Below are positions 32,394 to 40,847 of a DNA stretch of 45,990 nt, one piece after another (the stretch's first letter is position 1; every line of letters starts with the position of its first letter). The DNA lies in the NCBI GenBank assembly GCA_035711865.1, contig DASTBT010000111.1:1-45990 (forward strand), read 5' to 3'. The position numbers were made by a program, and so were the translations under genes. Under the pieces are notes generated by a model. The model ran no database searches, was not told where the DNA came from, and saw only the letters and a list, made by a program, of their open reading frames with translations. The stretch comes from JAOUEA01 sp035711865. Its GTDB lineage: Bacteria; Actinomycetota; UBA4738; HRBIN12.

Positions 32394-33251
32394 CTACGCG
32401 GGCGGGGTGAACTTGCTCGCCGTGAAGACCGCTCCTTGAGGATCGCGGATCACCGTCATCCGGATCCAGGGGGCGTCCATCGGTGGAACGAGCACGGTTC
32501 CGCCGAGCTCGGCGGCGCGTTCGGCGATCGCGTCGGCGTCGTCCACCGCGAACGTGATGCTCCAGTGCGACTGGGACTCATCGGACCCCTCGCGCTCGGT
32601 CGGGACCAGCCAGGCGACCGCCTCCTCGAACCCCGTCGGGGCGCCGATACGTTCTTGGCGATCGTAGAGATCCGGGTCGCGGCTCGCGAGGAACTCACCG
32701 TAGCCGGGCATCCGGAAGAACCCGGAGCCGTCGCCGTCGACGTCGAGCTCGCTCAGCTCCCAACCGAACACCGAGCCATAGAACGCCTTCGCTCCCTCGG
32801 GGTCGACCGTGTTGAGCTCGCTGAAGTTCCAGGTGCCCGGCTCGTTCACGAGCTGGGCACCCCGGTGTCCTTCTGCCTGCCAGGCGCCGAAGATGCCGCC
32901 GGCCGGATCGGCGAACACAGCCATGCGCCCGGCGGTGGGAACGTCGAAGGGTTCCACCAGGGTCGTACCCCCTGCATCGTCGACCTTCCCGGACGTTTCG
33001 TCGGCGCTCTCCACCCAGACGTAGGTCGTCCACGCCGACGTCGCCTGCGCGCGGTCAGATCGGCCGCCGACGCCGGCGACGTCGCGCCCTCGAAGCCGGC
33101 CGATGAAGTACGGCACGGAGCCCGTGGAGGTGCGCTCCTCGAACTCCCACCCGAACAGGGAACCATAGAACGCGACCGCCGCGTCCGGATCCGGCTGACC
33201 GGTGTCGACCCAGCAGGGGACGCCGGGAGGGTATCCGTCCCGCTCGAGCAT
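32394..33251 (-). CDS. Tandem VOC (glyoxalase/bleomycin-resistance fold) protein
   Basis: This encodes 285 aa. Of two adjacent ATGs (33254 and 33251), the second is better spaced from AAGGAG. Two VOC modules are visible: about residues 5-120 (PCWVDTGQPDPDAAVAFYGSLFGWEFEE) and about 135-280 (WNFSELNTVDPEGAKAFYGSVFGWELSE), the second ending in GGTVLVPPMDAPWIRM and DPQGAVFTASKF. Actinobacterial proteins of this two-domain type are mostly annotated as glyoxalase-like or hydroxylase-like, with unknown substrates. The cofactor is not clear because metal ligands are only partly kept. Divergent from the SagB-like gene. Confidence 0.88.
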   Translation of the reverse strand: MLERDGYPPGVPCWVDTGQPDPDAAVAFYGSLFGWEFEERTSTGSVPYFIGRLRGRDVAGVGGRSDRAQATSAWTTYVWVESADETSGKVDDAGGTTLVEPFDVPTAGRMAVFADPAGGIFGAWQAEGHRGAQLVNEPGTWNFSELNTVDPEGAKAFYGSVFGWELSELDVDGDGSGFFRMPGYGEFLASRDPDLYDRQERIGAPTGFEEAVAWLVPTEREGSDESQSHWSITFAVDDADAIAERAAELGGTVLVPPMDAPWIRMTVIRDPQGAVFTASKFTPPA

Positions 33252-33321
33252 CATGGCTCCTTCCGTCGGCCACACCGCTCAGGCCACCCTACGAGTCGAA
33301 CCGGTCACCTGCCGTCCTGTC

Positions 33322-33327
33322 TACAGT
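33322..33327 (+). promoter_or_regulatory. -10 element of a leaderless promoter (SagB-like gene)
   Basis: TACAGT is followed by exactly 7 nt and then a GTG at 33335, in the frame of the downstream protein. This is the standard arrangement of leaderless mRNAs in actinobacteria and decides the start codon. Confidence 0.5.
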
Positions 33328-33334
33328 GCCGGCC

Positions 33335-34774
33335 GTGAGCCCGCGCGAGGAGACCGAGACGCAGGCGCTGCACCGTCTCACGTCCTACGAACCCGGCCGC
33401 GAGTGGGACGAGGCGGTCGACGATCCCCGCGTGCTGCAGGATCTGGAGGTGAACGACCTCGATCGCCTGCCGTGGTTCTACAAGCGGTACGACCCGAGGC
33501 TGCCTCGGGTGCCGCTCCCTCGAGACCTGCCGACGACCTCCGCCCCCGCCGTCGACGTCCTCGCGGGCACCGCACGGGTCGCCCGCACTCAGACGGATCT
33601 CCGCCAACTCTCCCGGATGCTCCATCTCTCCGCCGGGGTGGTTCGGACGATGGAACGCCCGTACGGAACCTGGCTGTTCCGCGCAGCCGGATCCGCGGGT
33701 GGCCGCTTCCCGCTCGAGCTCTACGTGGTCGTGCCCGACGGCCCGGGGCTACCGGCGGGCGTTCATTGGTACGACCCCGGGGACCACGCCCTCGTGCGGA
33801 TCGGGCCGCCGCCGAGTGGTGATGTGCCCGCCGTGGTCATCACCGGCGTCCCCTGGCGGACCGGCTGGCGTTACCGCGAGCGGGGGTTCCGCCACGTGTA
33901 CTGGGACGCCGGCACGATGCTCGCCCAACTCCTCTCGGTTGCCGATTCCGCCGGGATCGCGGCACGGCTGCACACACGCTTCCCCGACTCCACGGTCACC
34001 ACGCTCGTCGGCGCCGATGGGATCCACGAGTGGCCGGTGGCGGTCGTGGCGCTCGGCGACGGCGCCCCGGCGCTCGAGGCGACCGGCTCGACCGAGGAAG
34101 GCGAGGTCGACGCAGCGCCGGTCGAGTTCCCGCTCGTCACTGCGGCTCATCGGGCCGGGGACCGCGCAACGCTTGGACCACCGTGGGGTCCCGGCGATCC
34201 GGTCCGCGTGCCCGCGCGGGGAACCGATCCGGTCGAGGCCGTCGTGCTCTCGCGCGGCTCCCAGCGCCGCATGGACCCCACCCGCGGACTCCCCGAGTCG
34301 ACGTTGGTGACGTGCATGCGTGCGGCGCTGCGCGGCGTGGACCTCCCGCATTTCGTCGTGGTGCACGACGTCGACAGGTCGATCCCCGGTGTCTACCGGT
34401 GGCCGGATCTCTCGTCTCCGGTTCGTCCCGGTGCGATGCAAGACGAGCTGTACCGCGTGTGCCTCGAGCAGGGTCTCGCTCGCGACGCCGCGTTCGTCGT
34501 GATCGCCGTGACCGACGTCGGTGCGCTCGACGACCGCGAGTACCGCGAGGCGAACCTGGCCGCCGGCCTGGTCGAGGGCCGGCTGCACCTATTGGCGTAC
34601 GCGCTCGGCGCGAGCGCCTCCGGGATGACGTTCCTCGACAGCGAGGTGCCGAGCGTGCTCGGCGAACCGCATGATGCGCTGTTGTTCACCTGCATCGGCG
34701 TGGCGGACTACTCGTCGGCGACCGGCGGGGCTCCGGGTGCGCCGACCTCCATCCACAAGGTCACCGGGCGCTGA
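33335..34774 (+). CDS. SagB/ThcOx-like double nitroreductase-fold oxidoreductase
   Basis: This encodes 479 aa from the GTG at 33335. The first half resembles a SagB-type domain (LRQLSRMLHLSAGVVR, then FPLELYVVV, HWYDPGDHALV and an IAARLHTRFPD region). The second half repeats the fold, starting near SRGSQRRMDP, where FMN phosphate ligands (RxSxR-like) are expected, and ending in a GEPHDALLFTCIGVADY segment. SagB enzymes oxidise azolines to azoles in peptide natural products, but no YcaO or precursor gene lies nearby. A role in a free-standing FMN oxidation is more likely here. A GTG three codons upstream is the alternative start. Confidence 0.8.
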   Translation: MSPREETETQALHRLTSYEPGREWDEAVDDPRVLQDLEVNDLDRLPWFYKRYDPRLPRVPLPRDLPTTSAPAVDVLAGTARVARTQTDLRQLSRMLHLSAGVVRTMERPYGTWLFRAAGSAGGRFPLELYVVVPDGPGLPAGVHWYDPGDHALVRIGPPPSGDVPAVVITGVPWRTGWRYRERGFRHVYWDAGTMLAQLLSVADSAGIAARLHTRFPDSTVTTLVGADGIHEWPVAVVALGDGAPALEATGSTEEGEVDAAPVEFPLVTAAHRAGDRATLGPPWGPGDPVRVPARGTDPVEAVVLSRGSQRRMDPTRGLPESTLVTCMRAALRGVDLPHFVVVHDVDRSIPGVYRWPDLSSPVRPGAMQDELYRVCLEQGLARDAAFVVIAVTDVGALDDREYREANLAAGLVEGRLHLLAYALGASASGMTFLDSEVPSVLGEPHDALLFTCIGVADYSSATGGAPGAPTSIHKVTGR

Positions 34775-34853
34775 GGCAACCGACTTTCGGCCGGGGACGA
34801 TGGCACCGATGGCCCTTGCCGTGCCCAGGATCGGTACATAGTGTGGTTCGGGC

Positions 34854-36473
34854 ATGCGCGGATCCCCCCTCCCCCTGAAACCCGCCATGCGACGAGCGAA
34901 GACGTTGGCCGCTCTGGCTGTGACCGGTGCTCTCGCATCCATGGCGTTGGCGGTGCCGACGATGTCGAACGCCGGCCCGGGCTCGGCCTGCACGATCGTC
35001 GGCACCCCGGGCAACGACGTGCTGATCGGTACGGCGCGGAACGACGTGATCTGCGGTTTCGGCGGGAAGGACGTCATCAGAGGTGGCAGGGGAGACGACA
35101 TCCTGCGCGGTGGGAACGGCAGCGACCGCATATATGGTGGCCCGGGTGACGACGTCGTCAGGGGTGGAGGGCGCCGTGACCGGTTGGCCGGCGGCCGGGG
35201 CGACGACATCATCCGCGGCGGCGCCGGCAACGACTCCTTGGCCGGAGGGATCGGCGCCGACACGCTTCGGGGGGGCGGCGGGCACGACGTCTGCGCGAGC
35301 GACGCGCGCGACATCGTGAGATCGTGCGAGTCCGGACAACCGCCCGATGCCGACGACGACCAGGATCCGTCGCCCCCCGGGAACCTGCGGACGACGACGC
35401 TCACCGCCACCAGGGTGGTCTTGGAATGGAACGCCTCGAGCGATGACGTCGGGGTCGAGGGCTACCGCGTCCGTCGCGATTCGGATGAGATGGGCACGAC
35501 GACCGCCACCACGCTCACCGACGACTCGGTCGCCGCGTCGACGACCTACGAATACACCGTCGTAGCGTTCGACGGCGCGGGGAACACGGCGTCGTCATCC
35601 CTGCAGGTGACGACGCCCGGCGGAGGTGGCGGCGGCACGATCGTGCTGCGCGCGGCAGGCGACATCGCCTGCGCTCCGAGCGACCCGAGGTTCAACGATC
35701 CGACGCGCAAGCGGTGTGCTCATCGAGCGACTGCCGACCTGCTCGCCGGCGCCGACGCGGTGATCGCGGTGGGCGACCTGCAGTACGAACGAGGCACTCC
35801 AGCGGAGTACGACGGCTCCTACGATCCCTCGTGGGGGAAGTACAGGTCGATCACGTATCCGGCCGCGGGCGACGAGGAGTACGGCACGCCCGACGCCGCC
35901 GGGTACTTCGGTTACTGGGGCGCCAGGGCACATCAGTCGAGCGACGGCTACTACTCGTTCGACCTCGGGGCGTGGCACGTGGTGATCCTGAACTCCGTCT
36001 GCGACGAGGTCGGTGGGTGCGGCGCCAACTCTCCGCAGGCCCAGTGGCTCGAGGACGACCTGCAGGCGAGCACGTCGCGGTGCACCCTCGTGGCGCTGCA
36101 CGTGCCGGTCTTCGCGTCGCGGAAAAAGGTCGACGCCCAGGTGAACACCACCTACAAGCCGTTCTTCAGGCTGCTCGACGAGCACGGCGCCGAGATCGTG
36201 CTCGCCGGCAACTCACACTTCTACGAGCGGTTCGCGCCACAGGACGTGGATGGCACGGCCACCTCGACCGGCGTGCGCGAGTTCCTCGTGGGCACGGGCG
36301 GCCAGAGCATCGGCGGGCTCCACGACTCGGTCCGGCTGCCCACGAGCCAGGTGGCCTCGAAGCAGGGTGCCGGCGTGCTCGAGCTCCGGCTGCGGGCGAG
36401 CTCCTACGACTGGGAGTTCCTTCCCGTGCCCGGGAACCCATTCACCGACAGCGGCTCGACGAACTGCCACTGA
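34854..36473 (+). CDS. Secreted RTX-repeat, fibronectin III, metallophosphoesterase-fold protein
   Basis: This encodes 539 aa. A Met at 34887 would give a more standard signal peptide (about MRRAKTLAALAVTGALASM). Residues 48-146 are RTX-type calcium-binding nonapeptides (GGxGxDxux, for example GGRGDDILRGGNGSDRIYGG). Residues 172-255 are a fibronectin type III domain, followed by a Gly linker (256-261). Residues 262-530 match a purple-acid-phosphatase-like fold: AAGDIAC (D270), AVGDLQYERG (D308), ALHVPVF and NSHFYERF. The usual GNHE is GDEEYG and the usual GHxH is GNSH, so metal ligands are missing. It is exported. Whether it is an enzyme is doubtful. Confidence 0.85.
   Translation: MRGSPLPLKPAMRRAKTLAALAVTGALASMALAVPTMSNAGPGSACTIVGTPGNDVLIGTARNDVICGFGGKDVIRGGRGDDILRGGNGSDRIYGGPGDDVVRGGGRRDRLAGGRGDDIIRGGAGNDSLAGGIGADTLRGGGGHDVCASDARDIVRSCESGQPPDADDDQDPSPPGNLRTTTLTATRVVLEWNASSDDVGVEGYRVRRDSDEMGTTTATTLTDDSVAASTTYEYTVVAFDGAGNTASSSLQVTTPGGGGGGTIVLRAAGDIACAPSDPRFNDPTRKRCAHRATADLLAGADAVIAVGDLQYERGTPAEYDGSYDPSWGKYRSITYPAAGDEEYGTPDAAGYFGYWGARAHQSSDGYYSFDLGAWHVVILNSVCDEVGGCGANSPQAQWLEDDLQASTSRCTLVALHVPVFASRKKVDAQVNTTYKPFFRLLDEHGAEIVLAGNSHFYERFAPQDVDGTATSTGVREFLVGTGGQSIGGLHDSVRLPTSQVASKQGAGVLELRLRASSYDWEFLPVPGNPFTDSGSTNCH
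35001..35290 (+). repeat. RTX nonapeptide repeat region
   Basis: This stretch encodes about ten degenerate 9-residue units of the type GG-x-G-x-D-x-h-x in the N-terminal part of the phosphoesterase-fold protein. Such repeats bind calcium in a parallel beta roll. Several units are altered (for example GGGRRDRLA), so binding may be partial. Confidence 0.8.
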
Positions 36474-36510
36474 AGCGGTCGAACCGGCAGCCTCAGGACC
36501 CCCAGCCCGT

Positions 36511-36745
36511 TCAGTCCGACGGCTTCATCCAGACCGACACGTGCTTCCGGCTCTCGTTCGTGAACGGCTCAGACTTCCACCCGCGCCGACGCTTCCGCAG
36601 CGTCAAGCCGGCGAGCTGGGCCATCAGATCGAGCTCCGACGGCCATGACGTACCGGAACGGGATCGACGTCCGCCGGGGTCCAGGTGTCCACGTTGCGGA
36701 AGCACGCCACCTCCCCCTCGTCCACGGCCGAGATGCTGACGGCGG
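36511..36745 (-). pseudogene. Remnant of a class I SAM methyltransferase (3' end, frameshifted)
   Basis: On the minus strand, three frames together spell the end of a SAM-dependent methyltransferase: DTWTPADVD in one frame, PFRYV in the next, and WPSELDLMAQLAGL continuing to SRKHVSVWMKPSD in the third. An extra base at about 36646 separates RYV from WPSEL. The 5' part with the SAM-binding loop is absent, because the neighbouring metalloprotein gene begins to read instead. It is therefore a decayed 3' fragment of about 75 codons. I infer the family from the PSELDLMA...LRxR...SRxHVSV pattern. Confidence 0.55.
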
Positions 36746-36769
36746 CTCGAGCTCCGGCAGCGACCGGGG

Positions 36770-37933
36770 TCAGTGGAGAAGGTCGGCGGGTGTGAGCTGC
36801 TCGGTGAGGAGCCGAGCGAAGTTGCCGGGGGCGCGATCGACGAAGCCGCGGCACAGCCGCCGTCCCTCCGGATAGGCCGGCACGTACGCGCGCGACGACG
36901 GGTCGGTCAGGAATTCCACGGTGTGGGACGCCTTCTCGTCGGATCCCAAGTCCCACCGACGCACGTATCGCTCCACCTCCTCCGTGGTCGCGCCGTCCTC
37001 GTGGAGCATGAACGCGGCGTTCGTACCGACGGCGTACAGCGCGATCTCGGCCCGGTGCACCTCGGTGGCCTCGCCCGGATCGAACCGCACGCCGATGTCA
37101 GCCAGCGCGTTCGCTACGGCCTCGAAGGGCTCCTCCCCGAACGCCTCCTCGAGCGCGATCAGGCCGATGCCCTCCGAGACGACGGACTCGGGAGCCGGGG
37201 CGATCACGACGCTCGTCTCCGGTCGCCGCAGGTCGAGATAGAGATGCCGCTCCTTGACCGCCCGCTCGGTGTGGTGGCCGGGATACGCCTCGTGCGCGGT
37301 GAGGTCGACGAGGAGCGCGATGGAGATCGGCAGGTCGACGTTCACCTCGACGCGGCTGTGGAACCCGCCCTCGTACCGATTGAACGCGATCCACGGAACG
37401 TCGGAGACGGTCTCGTACGCGACGGACTCGTCGGCCGGCATCGTGGCAAGCTCGTGCGCGCATGGACCGAGGATCTCCCTCAGCCGTTCGAGTGCGTCGA
37501 GGAGCTGCGTCCGCGGAACGGCGTTGTGGGCATCCCACGCGATGTACCGCTCGCGCACGCCGCCGGTTCCGGGGAGCGCGTCGTCGAGCCGTTCGTGGAT
37601 CTCCTCGAAGACGCTCGTGTCGGTGCGCGTCGGACGCAGACCCAGACACCGCTCGACCTCGTCGGCCCAGGCCATCTCGGCGCCCGATAGACGGGCCGTG
37701 ACGCATTCCACGGCTTCGAGCTGCGCGCGGAGCCACCGCCGCCGGTCGTCTTCGAGGGTGGTTCCGTCGAGCTCGGCGAGCATGGCCTGCGCTGCGTCGT
37801 TGAGCCGATTCGGATCGACGGGCTCCTCGGCAGCGACCGCTCGCTGCCACTCCGCCGGGCCGATGTACGCGTCGATGAAATCCTCGACATGCCGCCCCAC
37901 ACGCAGGCAGAGCCACACGTAGCGTTCCGCCAT
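36770..37933 (-). CDS. DUF885-type putative metalloprotease/carboxypeptidase-like protein
   Basis: This encodes 387 aa. The ATG at 37933 is chosen from the good family-like start; the open frame upstream is non-coding in character. The central motif HEAYPGHHTE (about residues 202-211) is the zinc-type HExxPGHH of DUF885-related proteins, and a conserved Glu in VVSEGIGLIALEEAFGE (about 230-247) could be the third ligand. It is helical throughout with no signal peptide, so it should be cytoplasmic. Peptidase activity is likely from the motif but unproven for this subgroup. Divergent from the MDR oxidoreductase gene. Confidence 0.8.
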   Translation of the reverse strand: MAERYVWLCLRVGRHVEDFIDAYIGPAEWQRAVAAEEPVDPNRLNDAAQAMLAELDGTTLEDDRRRWLRAQLEAVECVTARLSGAEMAWADEVERCLGLRPTRTDTSVFEEIHERLDDALPGTGGVRERYIAWDAHNAVPRTQLLDALERLREILGPCAHELATMPADESVAYETVSDVPWIAFNRYEGGFHSRVEVNVDLPISIALLVDLTAHEAYPGHHTERAVKERHLYLDLRRPETSVVIAPAPESVVSEGIGLIALEEAFGEEPFEAVANALADIGVRFDPGEATEVHRAEIALYAVGTNAAFMLHEDGATTEEVERYVRRWDLGSDEKASHTVEFLTDPSSRAYVPAYPEGRRLCRGFVDRAPGNFARLLTEQLTPADLLH

Positions 37934-38039
37934 GTCCAACGGGGCCTCCCCGAACCTGATCACCGAGGCCGGGCCCTTGTGGCCGCACCTCCATGAACGG
38001 CGGGATACTAGTGATCGATCGATGACGGCGGAGGGCACG

Positions 38040-38987
38040 ATGAGGGCGTTCGCACTGCCGGACGACGGGAGCGCCGCCACGTTCCAGGACGTCGCCGTCC
38101 CCGATCCGGGATCCGGCGAGGTCCGTGTCGCGGTGAAAGCGTCGTCGGTGAACGGGTTCGACGTCTTCGTCGCGTCGGGGATGGCGAGGGGCATGATGGA
38201 GCACCGTTACCCGGTCGTCGCGGGCAAGGACTTCGCGGGGGTCGTCGACGCCGTCGGAGACGGGGTGGAGCGCTTCGCCGTCGGCGACGACGTGACCGGG
38301 ATCTCGCCCCCCGAGGAGCACGTGGGCCGTGGGGCGTACGCGGAGTTCATCGTGGTGCCGGCCGACGGCTTCATCGAGCCGAAGCCGCCGACCCTGTCTT
38401 TCGAGCAGGCGGCCTCGGTCGGGCTCGCTGCGCTCACCGGCCTCGTCGCCGTGGAGGCCGTCGGCGTCTCGGGTGGTCACGTCGTCCTCGTGACGGGGGC
38501 GACGGGCGGCGTGGGTTCCTACGCGGTCCAGGTCGCATCTGCGCGCGAGGGCACGGTGATCGCGACGAGCCTGCCCGACGACGAGTCCTGGGTGCGGTCG
38601 CTCGGCGCCAGCGAAGTCGTCGACTACCGAAGCGACGTCGCGAAAGCGGTGCGCGCATCGCACCCCGACGGGATCGACGCACTCATCGACGCCGTGAACA
38701 TGGGCGACGCTCACAACTCCGTCGCGGGACTGGTCAAGGACGGCGGTCACGTCGTCTCGACCACGGGGTCGGCGGACGAGGAAGGGTTGAAGGCTCGCGG
38801 GATAGGAGCGACCAACGTGTTCGCCCAGGCCCACCCGGCTCGGTTCGCGAGCGTGGTCCAGATGGCAGGCGACGGCGATCTCCAGGTGCCGATCAAGCAG
38901 ACGTTCGCGTTCGATGAGCTCCCGCAGGCTCTCGGCCTCGTCGGGAAGCGTTCATCCAGAGGGAAGTTCGCCGTCACGATCGCGTAG
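38040..38987 (+). CDS. MDR-family quinone oxidoreductase / alcohol dehydrogenase-like protein
   Basis: This encodes 315 aa. The ATG at 38040 is preceded by GGAGGG; an earlier in-frame ATG at 38022 lacks that site. The GroES-like N-terminal domain (about 1-130, VRVAVKASSVNGFDVFVASG, KDFAGVVDAVG) has no zinc ligands, as in zeta-crystallin-type quinone reductases. The nucleotide domain has GATGGVGSYAVQVA (about residues 152-165) for NADPH. It should reduce quinones or activated alkenes. The closely spaced downstream fragment suggests the original neighbour was lost. Confidence 0.88.
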   Translation: MRAFALPDDGSAATFQDVAVPDPGSGEVRVAVKASSVNGFDVFVASGMARGMMEHRYPVVAGKDFAGVVDAVGDGVERFAVGDDVTGISPPEEHVGRGAYAEFIVVPADGFIEPKPPTLSFEQAASVGLAALTGLVAVEAVGVSGGHVVLVTGATGGVGSYAVQVASAREGTVIATSLPDDESWVRSLGASEVVDYRSDVAKAVRASHPDGIDALIDAVNMGDAHNSVAGLVKDGGHVVSTTGSADEEGLKARGIGATNVFAQAHPARFASVVQMAGDGDLQVPIKQTFAFDELPQALGLVGKRSSRGKFAVTIA

Positions 38988-39022
38988 GGAGGCCCGATGC
39001 CAGTACAGGAGCTCGTGAACCG

Positions 39023-39433
39023 GTGGTAACTGCGGAGTCGGCCGACACGTACCCGCTCCCGTTCCCGGTCGCCGACGACGTCTCACCGGGCACCACGGTG
39101 GCCACGCGGTACTTGGTTCAGGGGCTTCGCCGCCTGCCGCGCTACCGGATGCTCGTCGTGTCCGACCAAGCCACACGACTCTATGAGGGTGTCCGCGACG
39201 ACCTCGAGGAGATTCTCGACCATGGCTTCCCGTTCCGGGCCGATGTCGTGCCCCGAGACCGGCGTGCGGTCGCCGGCCGATTCGCGCTCGCGCCCGGACG
39301 CGACGATCAGGAACAGTGGCTGACGTTCTACCGAGAGGCCGACCAGGGCCTCACCCGAGGCATCACGCGGCGACCCGCTGCCGCTCACCCTGGCCGGGGC
39401 GAGGTCGACAGGATCGGCTTGCCGCTGCGCTGA
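39023..39433 (+). pseudogene. Internal fragment of a baeRF3-like (release-factor-fold) protein
   Basis: The 136-codon frame begins at a GTG with no ribosome-binding site, inside a 10-codon frame at 38998-39030. Its text (LPFPVADDVSPGTTVATRYLVQGL, RYRMLVVSDQATRLYEGV, YREADQGLTRGI) resembles the middle of bacterial baeRF3-type proteins, which are usually about 370 aa long. The N-terminal part and the C-terminal catalytic-like half are both missing, and the last 30 residues look non-coding. I read it as a broken gene. Confidence 0.5.
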
Positions 39434-39475
39434 GTCATCGTCGACGGCCGGATACTCGTGATGACGGGAGGCGCG

Positions 39476-40114
39476 ATGAGCGAACGGATCGTACCGAGTC
39501 GGTTCCACGAGCTCGACTGGCGGATCGTGAGGGACGACGCGTGCACGCACTTCCTTACCGGCTCGTTCGCGGCGGGGGTCGAGCTGGTGGACGCGATCGG
39601 AAGGCGCGCCGCAGGCGCCGACCTCGAGCCCGACGTCGACCTCCGGTCGGACGGCGTCACGGTGCGTCTGAGCGCGCATGGCACCGGAAGGCTGACCGAC
39701 GGCCACGTCGAACTGGCCCGGCAGATCTCGGCCGCTGCGCGTGAGCTGGATGTGACCACCGATCTGACCGGGCTGCAGAACGTTCAGATCGCGATCGACG
39801 CGCTCGTCATCGCCGACGTCCTGCCGTTCTGGCGCGCCGTGCTCGGCTACCGGCAGGTGGACGACGAGGATCTGGTCGACCCCTTCTTCCAGGGGCCACC
39901 CGTGTGGTTCCAGCAGATGGACGCGCCCCGCCCGCAGCGCAACCGGATCCACATCGACGTCTACGTGCCGCACGACCAGGCGGCGGAGCGCGTCGCCGCG
40001 GCGATCGCCGCCGGGGGCCACGTGGTCAGCGACGAGAACGCGCCGGAGTGGTGGACCCTTGCCGACTCCGAGGGCAACGAGGTCGACGTGGCCCCCTGGC
40101 CCGACCGCGATTGA
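39476..40114 (+). CDS. Pterin-carbinolamine dehydratase-like domain fused to a VOC domain
   Basis: This encodes 212 aa. The ATG at 39476 has GGGAGG upstream; an ATG five codons earlier is possible. Residues 1-95 match a PCD fold (FHELDWRIVRDDACTHFLTG, then PDVDLRSDGVTVRLSAHGTGRLT). The catalytic HHPD of true dehydratases reads LEPD, so both His are absent. Residues 100-212 are a VOC domain (NVQIAIDALVIADVLPFWRAVLGYRQV, then RIHIDVYVP and a GNEVDVAPW end). Such fusions exist in actinobacteria with the His retained. Here the first domain is probably not a dehydratase. Confidence 0.75.
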   Translation: MSERIVPSRFHELDWRIVRDDACTHFLTGSFAAGVELVDAIGRRAAGADLEPDVDLRSDGVTVRLSAHGTGRLTDGHVELARQISAAARELDVTTDLTGLQNVQIAIDALVIADVLPFWRAVLGYRQVDDEDLVDPFFQGPPVWFQQMDAPRPQRNRIHIDVYVPHDQAAERVAAAIAAGGHVVSDENAPEWWTLADSEGNEVDVAPWPDRD

Positions 40115-40343
40115 CCGGTACCGACCAAACGCAGAGACGCACGAGATCTGTCATCGCTCCGCGGTTCGGCGAGGTCATCACATCGAGGTCACGCGGGTGA
40201 GGATGCGCACGGACCGGTCTCCCGCCGCGCGCGATCGATCCCGAGGACGGTCCCGCTCGGTCAGGTCCGATCGGCCATGAGACCGAACACGTCCACGCCT
40301 AGGCTAGGGATGAGGTCAGCGTGCGTCCGAGAAGGTGAGTGCT

Positions 40344-40847
40344 GTGGCAGACCAGTGGGTGTCGTTCCGGGAAGAGCACTCCGAGCTCCGAGCCGGCCTC
40401 GATCGCCTCCGGAGCGTCGGGGATGGCGTTGGTCGGCTGAACGATGTGGATCTGAGGAACGAGCTCGAAGACGTGTACAGATTCCTCTCGCACCGGCTTC
40501 TACCTCACATCGCCGTAGAGGAAGAGGTTCTCTACCCGGCGATCGCTCGACTGGATGGGTACCGGACGGCGGCGCGGATCATGAGCCGGGACCATGCCGA
40601 GGTGGCAGAGGTCGTCCGTGAACTGGCGGACATGAGGCTGAAGCTGGAAGGCGCGACGTTCGGCGCGGCGGAGGCCACTGAGCTCCGCCGGCTGCTCTAC
40701 GGGCTGTACCAGCTGCTGAAGACCCATATGACGAAGGAAGAGGAGATCTGTCTCACTGCGCTCGACCAGGCCCTGTCCGAGGACCAGGTCCGGGCGCTGG
40801 ACGAGGAGATCCGACTCTTCGATGCAGCCGAGCAAGCCGCCGAGTGA
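40344..40847 (+). CDS. Hemerythrin-like (HHE cation-binding) protein
   Basis: This encodes 167 aa. Of two GTGs, the one at 40344 is best spaced from GAAGGTGAG; 40335 is the other. The four-helix HHE fold keeps diiron ligands: H12 (EEHSEL), H50 or H55 and E59 (HRLLPHIAVEEEVLYP), H84 (RDHAEV), and H128 and E132 (HMTKEEEI). Such proteins bind O2, NO or peroxide with a non-haem diiron centre. Cytoplasmic. TAGGCT, about 43 bp upstream, is a candidate -10. Monocistronic. Confidence 0.88.
   Translation: MADQWVSFREEHSELRAGLDRLRSVGDGVGRLNDVDLRNELEDVYRFLSHRLLPHIAVEEEVLYPAIARLDGYRTAARIMSRDHAEVAEVVRELADMRLKLEGATFGAAEATELRRLLYGLYQLLKTHMTKEEEICLTALDQALSEDQVRALDEEIRLFDAAEQAAE

Noticed and set aside
33335..34774. 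Thiazole/oxazole-modified peptide cluster around the SagB-like gene
   Set aside because: No YcaO, E1-like or precursor gene is encoded nearby. The SagB-like enzyme stands alone.
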